A stretch of 64,000 bases of DNA from contig LKPX01000002.1 of NCBI GenBank assembly GCA_001443525.1, positions 1 to 64,000 on the forward strand, in the 5' to 3' direction. This stretch comes from Desulfobacteraceae bacterium RAAP-1 (GTDB taxonomy: Bacteria > Desulfobacterota > Desulfobacteria > Desulfobacterales > Desulfatirhabdiaceae). This document shows, one piece after another, positions 8,284 through 16,624 of this stretch. The notes under the pieces are model-generated. The model did no database searches, had not been told where the DNA came from, and worked only from the letters and a program-made list of their open reading frames with translations. The translations under genes were made by a program, and so were the position numbers. Position 1 is the stretch's first letter. Each line of letters starts with the position of its first letter.

Positions 8284-10101
8284 ATGATGAAAAAGTTGTG
8301 CGTAGTATTTTTGTTTCTGGCGGTGATTTGTGTCAGTACTGCCTCTGCCGCTGTCGTTACTCTGGATGAGGCGCAAAATGTCGCCCAGAACTGGCTCACG
8401 GATATCATACATACCTACGGTTCCTGGGGAGGATCTTCTGTGCCCGTTATTTCAGGTTCAGAACCTTTTACTTACAATGGAACAACGGTCGGATTCAATT
8501 TTACGGTCAGCCCTCAGGGACATATTCTGGTATCTGCCCGTGATGATATGCCAGCGGTCAAACTTTATTCTGAAACATCTACACTCAGTTTGCAGAATAA
8601 AAGGGACCAGGATCAGATATCCTGGATTTCTAAAGAACTCTTTCAGGTCGGACAGGCAATTGACACGCACGGCTCAGAAGCGGCTGCCGCCGACCCGGTG
8701 CAGAACCCGGACCGCAGTCTCTGGAATATGCTGGACAAGAATACCGAAGCGTTTAATGCGGCGGCAACTGGCGAGACAACAGCAGAAGCTGTTTCTTATG
8801 GCCCGTTACTGACCTCGACATGGGCGCAGGGAAATCCGTACAATCAGCAGTGCCCGCTGGATTCCCAAAATCGTCACACCGCCACAGGCTGCGTGGCAAC
8901 GGCCGCTTCCCAGATCATGAAATACTGGAAATACCCGGCTTCCGGGCAGGGCGCCGTATCTTACACCTGGAATAACGGTGCAGCGAATGTAACCCTAAGT
9001 CAGAATTTTTCAAGCAGAACTTACGACTGGACAAACATGGCCGACAGTGTCACCAGCGCCAGCAGCGTCGACCAGCAAAACGCCGTCGCAATGCTGTGCG
9101 CGGATGTGGGCATTGCGTTTCAAATGGATTATGGCTACAGTTCCTCCAGCGCTAATACATCCGATGCGCCTTATGTCTTTATGAATTATTTCAAATATAA
9201 AAATACGGTTTCCTGGGTCAACCGAACGGATTACACAAGCGCCAGCGCCTGGATGCAGGTTTTCAAAAACGAGGTGCAGGCGGGCAGGCCGTCGCAGCTT
9301 CGGATCAAAGATCCCGATCCTGTCAATGGTGGCGGCCATTCGGTGGTAGTGGACGGCTACCGGGATTCCCCTGCAGAAACGGTTCATATCAATATGGGCT
9401 GGAGCGGCAGCTATGACGGCTGGTACACGCCGGACAGCTTTGTTACCGGTACATCTTCCTGGACAAGCACTGCTTATCAGGGAGCCGCCATTGGTATTCA
9501 GCCGAATGACAACAGCATCATTATTTCGGCCAACGCCGGAACAGGCGGTTCCATCAGCCCCAGCGGATCTGTGTCGGTAAGTTACGGTGGCAGCCAAACC
9601 TTTACCATTACTCCAGACACCGGCTATACTGTGGCAGACGTCCGGGTGGACGGAACATCGGTAGGAGCGGTAACTACCTATACCTTCAGCAATATCATCT
9701 CAACACACACAATTTATGCCACTTTCTCGTCTTCAGGCGCTCAGTGCACTCCTGACATTAAAGCCAATGGCCAGAGCACATCCATCACGATACCGGCCGG
9801 CACCCCGGTTTCCATTACCGTCAGTCTGGCACCGGGAGATCAAATAGGGAAAAATGCGGACTGGTGGGTACTCTTCTTCAGAGCCCCTAATAGCTTGTCT
9901 TCCCTGACCACCGGCGGCTGGGTTACTGGAATCAGCCCCCTATTTCAGTGGCCGCTGGTAACGATATCACCCGTACCCATTGCTTACGGTTACCTGCCTG
10001 CCGGAGACTATGTATTTTACTTTGCTGTGGATACAACACCCAATGGCCTCCTTGATACGCCCCTGTACTATCAAGGCGTTCAGGTGCATGTAACCCCATA
10101 A
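8284..10101 (+). CDS. Secreted C10-family (streptopain-like) cysteine protease
   Basis: The 605-residue protein has a signal peptide (about 1-22, ending ASA). An N-terminal propeptide-like region follows, then a C10 peptidase domain with catalytic Cys203 (TGCVATA) and His352 (GGHSVVVDGY), plus the family's NMGWSGSYDGWY segment. Residues ~411-485 form an InlB-like/Bacterial-repeat-2 domain (NAGTGGSISPSG ... ADVRVDGTSVG ... YATFS). A further ~115-residue C-terminal domain of unknown role follows. C10 peptidases are secreted as zymogens that mature by removing the propeptide; targets here are unknown. The gene is monocistronic with AAGGAG upstream of tandem ATGs at 8284 and 8287. Confidence 0.88.
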   Translation: MMKKLCVVFLFLAVICVSTASAAVVTLDEAQNVAQNWLTDIIHTYGSWGGSSVPVISGSEPFTYNGTTVGFNFTVSPQGHILVSARDDMPAVKLYSETSTLSLQNKRDQDQISWISKELFQVGQAIDTHGSEAAAADPVQNPDRSLWNMLDKNTEAFNAAATGETTAEAVSYGPLLTSTWAQGNPYNQQCPLDSQNRHTATGCVATAASQIMKYWKYPASGQGAVSYTWNNGAANVTLSQNFSSRTYDWTNMADSVTSASSVDQQNAVAMLCADVGIAFQMDYGYSSSSANTSDAPYVFMNYFKYKNTVSWVNRTDYTSASAWMQVFKNEVQAGRPSQLRIKDPDPVNGGGHSVVVDGYRDSPAETVHINMGWSGSYDGWYTPDSFVTGTSSWTSTAYQGAAIGIQPNDNSIIISANAGTGGSISPSGSVSVSYGGSQTFTITPDTGYTVADVRVDGTSVGAVTTYTFSNIISTHTIYATFSSSGAQCTPDIKANGQSTSITIPAGTPVSITVSLAPGDQIGKNADWWVLFFRAPNSLSSLTTGGWVTGISPLFQWPLVTISPVPIAYGYLPAGDYVFYFAVDTTPNGLLDTPLYYQGVQVHVTP

Positions 10102-10103
10102 GG

Positions 10104-10123
10104 GTGATGTTCTCGTAAAAAAG
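10104..10123 (+). repeat. Solo left end of the dispersed palindromic repeat
   Basis: The sequence TGATGTTCTCGTAAAAAAGG just after the protease gene matches the left end of the longer repeat copies (TGATGTCCTCGTAAAAAGTCG at 16470). It looks like a decayed or truncated copy. Confidence 0.4.
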
Positions 10124-10147
10124 GGTGTACCAATAATCTTTTCGAAC

Positions 10148-10191
10148 GGCCATCAACTGCGGTTTCTTTGACGTCTATCAAGTTGATGGCC
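10148..10191 (+). other. Perfect 11-base inverted repeat downstream of the protease gene
   Basis: GGCCATCAACT at 10148-10158 pairs with AGTTGATGGCC at 10181-10191 across a 22-base loop. It could act as a weak terminator or mRNA-stabilising hairpin for the protease transcript, but no T-run follows. Confidence 0.4.
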
Positions 10192-10224
10192 AGTCCAATA
10201 TCACATTCAAAAGAGACTGAAAAC

Positions 10225-10263
10225 AAAAAAGCCCAATGGCTGTTTTACACAGTCAATTGGGCC
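10225..10263 (-). terminator. Intrinsic terminator of the tRNA-Lys/tRNA-Glu transcript
   Basis: On the minus strand a GC-containing hairpin (GGCCCAATTGACTGT pairing with ACAGCCATTGGGC, with one bulge and one G-T pair) is followed by TTTTTTGTTT. It lies 14 bases beyond the tRNA-Glu CCA end. Confidence 0.75.
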
Positions 10264-10276
10264 TGTTTGATTTTTG

Positions 10277-10354
10277 TGGCGTCCCCAAGGGGATTTGAAC
10301 CCCTGTCGTCGGCGTGAAAGGCCGATGTCCTGGACCGGGCTAGACGATGGGGAC
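10277..10354 (-). tRNA. tRNA-Glu (TTC)
   Basis: The minus strand folds into a full cloverleaf: acceptor GTCCCCA/TGGGGAC, anticodon stem TCGGC/GCCGA with loop CTTTCAC (anticodon TTC), T-arm CAGGGGTTCAAATCCCCTT. The 3' CCA is encoded (10277-10279). It follows tRNA-Lys with five bases between them. Confidence 0.97.
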
Positions 10355-10359
10355 GCATA

Positions 10360-10435
10360 TGGTGGGCCGTGTTGGACTCGAACCAACGACTCTCTGCTTA
10401 AAAGGCAGATACTCTACCGTCTGAGTTAACGGCCC
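10360..10435 (-). tRNA. tRNA-Lys (TTT)
   Basis: The minus strand folds as a cloverleaf with acceptor GGGCCGT/ACGGCCC, D-arm ACTC...GAGT, anticodon stem TCTGC/GCAGA with loop CTTTTAA (anticodon TTT) and T-arm TCGTTGGTTCGAGTCCAACA. CCA is encoded (10360-10362). It is the first of a two-tRNA transcript. Confidence 0.97.
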
Positions 10436-10440
10436 AAAAG

Positions 10441-10975
10441 ACGGAAGCGCTCTTATATACAAATTCGACTTGAATCTGTCAATAAAAAATTTAACAGGAT
10501 TTATTTCTGTCAAATCATTGCACACCCTAAGGATGTATCAAGTCCTCATATTTTTTCCTTATAAACCGATCACCGCTTATAATGCAAGCATAAATTTACA
10601 ATTTCACCAATATTGATGCCATCGCAAAATATTTGCATATAACATATTGAAATCATTGTTAATAATTAGTACATACAGTATGCATTAACGACGAAGGATG
10701 CAGCACAACGCGCGCATGCGGACTTTTTACAAAACCGTCAATATATTTATTATTATATCAGGTTTCATAAATTGCGTCATATTGCGCCGTAGAGTATAAT
10801 CAACGCCATTGATAACAAACAAGCACGTTCATCTTTTTGTAATGTTCACTTATTTATAAGGCGAATTTGTTATTTTCATAGCTGTCAATGATTTTGGGAA
10901 ATCTGTCTGACGGGCAGACAATACCCATTGAATGACAGTCAACGCGGCAGGCACATCTTTTCATGAGGATTCATT
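10441..10975. other. AT-rich gene-free region between tRNA-Lys and the first RND operon
   Basis: This 535-base stretch holds no credible gene. It should contain the promoters for the minus-strand tRNAs and the plus-strand RND operon. It also contains a half copy of the dispersed repeat (10687-10744). Nearer the operon a short palindrome GTCTG-ACGGG-CAGAC (10905-10919) lies between CTGTCAATG and CATTGAATGACAG, which could be a regulator site; no known consensus is matched confidently. Confidence 0.5.
10687..10744 (+). repeat. Right half of dispersed palindromic repeat (partial copy)
   Basis: The sequence from GACGAAGGATGCAGCACAAC to CGGACTTTTTACAAAACCGTCAATAT matches the right half of the full copy at 25828-25988 with few changes. 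The left half and central hairpin are missing. Confidence 0.75.
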
Positions 10976-12343
10976 ATGAAAAATTATTTATTAATCGCAA
11001 TGTTGCTGCCAGGAATTCTTGGTGGCTGTGCTACATACCAGACCAAACCTCTGGATATGAATGCAGATATGGCGCATCGGATTCCATCTCTCACAGAAAA
11101 TGCTTCAAAAATCCCGCTGATAGCATCCCTTACACACCATTTCAATCCGGATGATGGTCTGAATATAGATGAAGTCGCTATCCTGGCTGTCGCCAACAAC
11201 CCGGCTTTAAAGCTGGCCCGTGATGATGTTAAAATTGCCCGTTCCAAAGCTCTTGACGCTGGCCTGCTGCCCAATCCTCAGCTTAGCGCAGGTCTGGATT
11301 TTCCTACCAGCACCACACCTGGATCTACGTTTACCGCGACAAATTTCGGCCTAAGTTATGATTTAGCGCCTCTCCTGACAAGAAACACCGCCGAAGAGAT
11401 CGCTGAAAGCAATATTCGTAAGGCGGACATGGTGCTTCTGTGGCAGCAATGGCAAGTTATCAGCCAGGCTCACATGCTGTTTGCAAAAAGCTATTATCAG
11501 AAAAAACTCTTCCAGGTGCTGACAACGTACAGAGATATTCTATCAGAACGCCACGCTCGTATTCAAAAGGCATTCAAGGATGGTAACCTGACACTGGACA
11601 GTACGACAAACGATCTCTCTGCATTTCTGGACATAAACCGCCAGATAGATGATCTTACCCGGAAGATCCATCAGACGCATTGGGAACTGTCTCGGCTTCT
11701 GGGCCTGTCACCTGATGTCGCACTCAACCTGACAGGTGATGTAACGCTGCCGGATATTGATCAGAAGCATATCCAAACGATGCTGACTCAACTGGCTTAC
11801 CGGCGTCCGGATTTGCTGGCGCTGAAAGCTGGCTACGAAACTCAGGATCTGAAATACAGGCAGGCCATTATTCAGCAGTTTCCGGCGATCTCTGTCGGCA
11901 TTACCCAGGCCAGCGATACCAGCAATGTTCACACCATTGGCCCTTCCATCACTCTGAGCCTGCCTTTATTCAACCAGCACCAGGGAAAAATCGCCATTGA
12001 AAAGGCCAGCCGCAAACGCCTTTACGATGAATTTGAAAACCGGCTGATGAATGCCCGCAGCACGATCTCACAAATATTAGCGGATCAAAGCCTGCTGAAG
12101 ACACAGCTAAAAACTGTTTCTTCGGCAACAATATCCCTCAAAAATGCCGTCGATAATGCAGAAAAAGCGTATGCAACAGGCAATATCACTGAACTCGCCT
12201 ATACAGCGTTATATGCCCGTCTGTTTCATAAAACGTTGGAGCAACTTCATCTGGAACAGACGTCTGTCGAACAGCGCATTGCCTTGCAAACACTTCTGGG
12301 CAGTAATTCCTGCATGACGTTTAACGATAAAAGGAACTCGTAA
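10976..12343 (+). CDS. TolC-family outer-membrane efflux lipoprotein
   Basis: The 455-residue protein starts with a lipoprotein signal (lipobox ILGG-C18) and has the two long coiled-coil/helical repeats of outer-membrane factors (OEP domain; for example ILAVANNPALKLARDDVKIARSKAL, and the matching second half after ~residue 245). It forms the outer-membrane duct of an RND pump. A GAGGAT ribosome site precedes the ATG. Its stop overlaps the adaptor start (TAATG), so it heads a three-gene operon. It is most like the CusC/CzcC lineage by general pattern. The second RND system at 16625-20742 has no such gene of its own. Confidence 0.88.
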   Translation: MKNYLLIAMLLPGILGGCATYQTKPLDMNADMAHRIPSLTENASKIPLIASLTHHFNPDDGLNIDEVAILAVANNPALKLARDDVKIARSKALDAGLLPNPQLSAGLDFPTSTTPGSTFTATNFGLSYDLAPLLTRNTAEEIAESNIRKADMVLLWQQWQVISQAHMLFAKSYYQKKLFQVLTTYRDILSERHARIQKAFKDGNLTLDSTTNDLSAFLDINRQIDDLTRKIHQTHWELSRLLGLSPDVALNLTGDVTLPDIDQKHIQTMLTQLAYRRPDLLALKAGYETQDLKYRQAIIQQFPAISVGITQASDTSNVHTIGPSITLSLPLFNQHQGKIAIEKASRKRLYDEFENRLMNARSTISQILADQSLLKTQLKTVSSATISLKNAVDNAEKAYATGNITELAYTALYARLFHKTLEQLHLEQTSVEQRIALQTLLGSNSCMTFNDKRNS

Positions 12344-13374
12344 TGAAAAAACAACTGGCTACTACTGTAATTATATTGTGGATGACAGGCCATGCCGCGA
12401 TGGCGCTGGCAGAAACGTCCGCTCTCGTCAAAACCGGAATGATAGAGAAAAAGACGTTATCCAGCAGTCTGGAAGCATACGGTACGATCAGCCCCGACCC
12501 CCGGCACGTGGAAGCTATCAGCCTTGCACGGGCAGGAAAAGTTTCCCGGATTATGGTAACGGCGGGACAGATCGTTAAACGTGGCTCACAGCTTCTGGAA
12601 TTTTCTACCGACCCTGCTGAATCAGCGGCATATGAACAAGCAAAATTATCGATGGATTATTTACAAAAAGAATTGCAGCGCACTGAAATGATGGTGCAGC
12701 AGCATCTATCCACGCAGGCCCAATTGGCAACCGCCCGCAAATCATTTGCCGATGCCCTCAGCAATCTCGATATTCTCCGGAAACAAGGGAAGGAAACCCT
12801 GACAGAAAAGATAACCGCTCCTTTTGATGGAATCGTCACCCGACTGGATGTAAATACAGGAGACCATGTTCCCCCCAAGACGTTACTGCTACACCTGGCA
12901 AAAAGTGATTCTCTCATGGCAGATATGGAAGTAGAACCTGAAGAAATTTATCAGGTCAAGACAGGAATGCCGGTTCATATCCGATCCATATTTGACAGTA
13001 GCCAAATGGTGAAAGGCCGGGTGTTCAGCATTAACGGCGTTATTAATCCTCAGACACGAAGGGTAAGTGTCCTGGTGCAGCTCTTTGATCATCCGGCGGA
13101 TCACTTTATCCCAGGCATGTATATTTTAGGAGAAATCATTATAGGAAAACAGACCTATCAGGTTGTACCCCGATCCGCGGTGCTCCGGGATGAAAAAGGC
13201 GCCTATATTTATCAGATATCCGATGGTCACGCTATACGAATCAATGTCTCAACAGGAAAAGAAACTGATCATGTGATAGCTGTCCAAGGCCACTTCGACC
13301 CATCCTTAAAAATTGTGGTACAGGGTAATTACGAGCTGGAAGACAAAATGATGGTTCGGGAGGATGCAAAATGA
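12343..13374 (+). CDS. RND efflux periplasmic adaptor (HlyD/CusB-like)
   Basis: The 343-residue protein has a signal peptide (to about residue 24, ALA). A barrel-sandwich hybrid half (RAGKVSRIMVTAGQIVKRGSQLLEF), an alpha-hairpin (~80-130), the second lipoyl half (ITAPFDGIVTRLDVNTGDHVPP) and a beta-barrel/MP domain follow. It links the inner-membrane pump to the outer-membrane factor. It overlaps the upstream gene by one base and the permease by four bases (ATGA), so all three are coupled. No His- or Met-rich metal-binding N-terminus is seen, so substrate class is undecided. Confidence 0.9.
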   Translation: MKKQLATTVIILWMTGHAAMALAETSALVKTGMIEKKTLSSSLEAYGTISPDPRHVEAISLARAGKVSRIMVTAGQIVKRGSQLLEFSTDPAESAAYEQAKLSMDYLQKELQRTEMMVQQHLSTQAQLATARKSFADALSNLDILRKQGKETLTEKITAPFDGIVTRLDVNTGDHVPPKTLLLHLAKSDSLMADMEVEPEEIYQVKTGMPVHIRSIFDSSQMVKGRVFSINGVINPQTRRVSVLVQLFDHPADHFIPGMYILGEIIIGKQTYQVVPRSAVLRDEKGAYIYQISDGHAIRINVSTGKETDHVIAVQGHFDPSLKIVVQGNYELEDKMMVREDAK

Positions 13375-16300
13375 ATATCACACGCTGGATTCAGGTGCAT
13401 CGCCGTTCCATTTTATTCTTGCTGGTGTTGTTGGCTGTCTCCGGCATCGTATCTTCTTTCAACCTTCCAATTTCATTGTTTCCCAATGTGGATTTTCCAC
13501 GAATAGTCGTTTCACTGGATGCAGGAGACCGGCCTGCCGAACAAATGGCGCTTCAGGTAACCCGACCCGTGGAAGAAGCTGTACGCAGGGTGCCAGGGCT
13601 TGTCGATGTGCGTTCTACAACCAGCCGCGGCAGCGCTGAAATTTCCATCAATATGGAATGGGGGACAAATATGGCAGAAGCCACCCTCCAGGTCAATGCC
13701 GCTATTATGCAAATCCTGTCCCGATTGCCAGCAGGGACATCGATCGTCACCCGACGCATGGACCCTACCGTATTCCCGATTATCGCTTACAGTCTGACAT
13801 CCCCCACCACATCGTTAACAGACTTGAGAGATATTGCCCAGTACCAGCTTCGGCCATTGCTTTACGGAGTGAATGGTGTAGCGCAGGTGGACGTCAGCGG
13901 TGGAACCCGGGAAGAATATCGGGTATCCGTAGATCCAGCCCGCCTTCAGGCATACGGAATCGCTCTGAACGATGTGGCCAGGACATTGAACGCCGCCAAT
14001 GTGGTGATGGCCGTCGGTAAAATAGAAGACCATTATAAACTTTATCTGGTAATATCCGACACACGGTTTGACAATCTGGACCAAATCCGGAAAACAATTC
14101 TTAAAAGCGGCAAAAATGGCATTGTACGGCTGGAAGATGTAGCCACAATAACGACCTCAGCGGTCCCGCAGTGGATCCGTGTCACCGCCGATGGACGTGA
14201 TGCCGTGCTGCTCCAGGTGTATCAACAACCCGGCAGCAACAGCGTGGAAATCGCCAAAAATGTCAAAAACAAACTGGACGCTTTCCGCTCGCAGTTACCC
14301 AAAGGTGTCACCATTGCGAACTGGTATGATCAGAGCAGACTGGTGATAGACTCTGCAAGCAGTGTACGAGATGCCATCCTGATTGGCATTGTTCTTGCTA
14401 TGCTGGTGCTGCTGGTATTTCTGCGCAATCTGAAAATCACCCTGATTGCCGTAATCGTTGTTCCGACAACATTAGCCGCTACAGTCGTTATGCTCTACGC
14501 ACTTCGGATGAGTTTCAATATCATGACGCTGGGCGGCATGGCGGCTGCCGTTGGGCTGATTATTGATGATGCCATTGTCATGGTCGAACATATTGTCCGC
14601 AGGCTTAGGGGTGAAACCAGTCAGCATCATGGCGTTGTGATGACCGCCGCCATAGAATTCTTTCGGCCGCTCTGCGGCTCCAGCGCCGCCACCCTGATCG
14701 TTTTTCTTCCATTGGCATTTTTATCCGGAGTGACAGGAGCTTTTTTCAAAGCGTTATCGCTTACCATGGCTTCCGCCCTGTTTATTTCCTTTCTGATTAC
14801 ATGGCTGGCCGTACCGATTCTGGCAGAGCATTTTTTAACTGAAAAAGATGCCTCCCAAGAAGAAAGCGGCCGTTTTACCCGCTGGCTGCATGACCGTTAT
14901 GAATATCTGATGACGCGGTTCCTGGCCCATCCTACGCTCATTTTACTTCTGATTGTACCCCTTATCGGCGCAGGCTGGATAGCATTCCGGCATGTGGGCT
15001 CCGGTTTTATGCCCGCTATGGACGAGGGCGGATTCATTCTGGATTATCGCAGTGCACCCGGGACAGCCCTGGCTGAAACGGATCGATTGCTGAGGCAGGT
15101 GGAAAAAATCATTCAATCCGTTCCGGAAGTCGATACCTATTCGCGGCGCACCGGCACAGGACTTGGCGGTGTTATGACCGAAGCCAATGAAGGAGATTTT
15201 TTCGTCCGTCTCAAACCCATGCCGCGACGCCCCATAGAGCAGGTTATGGATGAGATTCGCAATCGTGTCCGTCAGCAGGTACCCGGTCTTGATATCGGCA
15301 TGGCCCAATTGATGGAAGATCTTATCGGTGATTTGACAGCAGTTCCACAACCTGTTGAAATAAAATTGTTTTCAGATAATGCCGACGCACTCCAGAAAAC
15401 AGCCAGAAATATTGCCGGTAAATTAAAGAGTATCAAAGGGATCGTTGAAATCCGGAACGGGATCAATCCGGCAGGCGATGCACTGGAAATCCATGTCGAT
15501 CGTGGTAAAGCCGCCCTTGAAGGCGTTGACCCCGAAGCTGTAACGAAGCTCCTTCAGACATATCTGAGCGGTACCGTCACCACTAAAGTGCAGCGCGGGG
15601 TGAAGATGGTCGGCGTCCGGGTCTGGATCCCCTATCGATTCCGCAGTACGGACCGGGACATCGATCGATTGCAGCTTCGAGCGCCGGACGGGCACCTGTT
15701 TCCTCTAAATCGGGTAGCCCGCATTATTCCATTGACCGGTCAGCCACAGATCAGCCGTGAAAATCTCAAGCGTATGCTGGCGGTCACCGCCCGAATCAGC
15801 GGTCGGGATATGGGATCCGTGATACACGATGTCAAACATCTCATGATGCAACCAGGGATGCTGCCAAAGGGAATGTATTATGAACTGGGAGGGCTTTATC
15901 AGCAGCAGCAGATCGCATTCAAAGGGCTGGAGGGGGTTTTTGCCGCAGCCGTAGCACTGGTCTTTCTGCTGCTTCTTTTTTTGTACGAAAATTTTCGAGT
16001 GGTCATCTCTATCATGTCCATTCCACTTCTGGCGGTGTCCGTTGTTTTCATAGGCCTCTGGGCGACCGGCATCGAACTGAATATTTCCGCCATTATGGGG
16101 ATGACGATGATCATCGGTATTGTCACAGAAGTCGCCATATTTTATTTTTCCGAATACCTTGACCTTGTCATGGATATGGACCACCGACAGGCATTGATCA
16201 CGGCCGGTAAAAATCGTATGCGGCCTATCGCGATGACCACATTTGCAGCCATCCTGACACTGCTTCCCCTGGCTTGTGCGATCGGCCAGGGCTCTGCCAT

Positions 16301-16430
16301 GCAGCAGCCTCTGGCGGTAGCCATCATTTCAGGACTCACTGTGCAATTGCCACTGACACTGCTGATCATGCCGGTATTGTTTGATATCCTGAAGCGAAAA
16401 ATGAATCGGGGTACAAACAAAAGTCTTTGA
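13371..16430 (+). CDS. RND efflux transporter permease (first system)
   Basis: This 1019-residue inner-membrane pump has the typical RND layout: TM1 (~13-30), a large periplasmic loop, TM2-6 from ~335, a second loop and TM8-12 at the end. The TM4 proton-relay pair D399-D400 (GLIIDDAIVMVE) is as in drug-type (HAE) pumps, while TM10 has GIVTEVAIFYF, lacking the lysine of AcrB and carrying a glutamate as CusA-like pumps do. Substrate is therefore ambiguous between organic compounds and metals. It ends 195 bases from the convergent second permease, with a repeat copy between them. Confidence 0.92.
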   Translation: MNITRWIQVHRRSILFLLVLLAVSGIVSSFNLPISLFPNVDFPRIVVSLDAGDRPAEQMALQVTRPVEEAVRRVPGLVDVRSTTSRGSAEISINMEWGTNMAEATLQVNAAIMQILSRLPAGTSIVTRRMDPTVFPIIAYSLTSPTTSLTDLRDIAQYQLRPLLYGVNGVAQVDVSGGTREEYRVSVDPARLQAYGIALNDVARTLNAANVVMAVGKIEDHYKLYLVISDTRFDNLDQIRKTILKSGKNGIVRLEDVATITTSAVPQWIRVTADGRDAVLLQVYQQPGSNSVEIAKNVKNKLDAFRSQLPKGVTIANWYDQSRLVIDSASSVRDAILIGIVLAMLVLLVFLRNLKITLIAVIVVPTTLAATVVMLYALRMSFNIMTLGGMAAAVGLIIDDAIVMVEHIVRRLRGETSQHHGVVMTAAIEFFRPLCGSSAATLIVFLPLAFLSGVTGAFFKALSLTMASALFISFLITWLAVPILAEHFLTEKDASQEESGRFTRWLHDRYEYLMTRFLAHPTLILLLIVPLIGAGWIAFRHVGSGFMPAMDEGGFILDYRSAPGTALAETDRLLRQVEKIIQSVPEVDTYSRRTGTGLGGVMTEANEGDFFVRLKPMPRRPIEQVMDEIRNRVRQQVPGLDIGMAQLMEDLIGDLTAVPQPVEIKLFSDNADALQKTARNIAGKLKSIKGIVEIRNGINPAGDALEIHVDRGKAALEGVDPEAVTKLLQTYLSGTVTTKVQRGVKMVGVRVWIPYRFRSTDRDIDRLQLRAPDGHLFPLNRVARIIPLTGQPQISRENLKRMLAVTARISGRDMGSVIHDVKHLMMQPGMLPKGMYYELGGLYQQQQIAFKGLEGVFAAAVALVFLLLLFLYENFRVVISIMSIPLLAVSVVFIGLWATGIELNISAIMGMTMIIGIVTEVAIFYFSEYLDLVMDMDHRQALITAGKNRMRPIAMTTFAAILTLLPLACAIGQGSAMQQPLAVAIISGLTVQLPLTLLIMPVLFDILKRKMNRGTNKSL

Positions 16431-16467
16431 TGAGAACGATGTTATCCTTATCTCAAAATAGTCATAA

Positions 16468-16613
16468 TTGATGTCCTCGTAAAAAGTCGAATTTCGGACG
16501 ACTTCGTAAAATGTTCGCAGGCAAGGCGTGCAAATCCTGAGGAGTGAGGCGTACTTTCGGGTACGCCTCAACGATGAAGGATGCAGCACAACGCAGCGAC
16601 CAGACTTTCCATG
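16468..16613 (+). repeat. Dispersed palindromic repeat, long copy A
   Basis: This copy sits between the two convergent RND permease genes. It starts TGATGTCCTCGTAAAAAGTCG, then GGACGACTTCGTAAAATGTTCGC, then GCAAGGCGTGCAAATC. It carries a perfect 9-bp central hairpin (GAGGCGTAC/GTACGCCTC) and GATGAAGGATGCAGCACAAC. The right terminus is decayed. It may serve as a bidirectional transcription barrier here. Confidence 0.8.
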
Positions 16614-16624
16614 TTGCCATCCAG

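Noticed and set aside
10340-10525. 61-codon minus-strand frame over the tRNA genes
   Set aside because: It overlaps tRNA-Lys and part of tRNA-Glu and shows no coding character.
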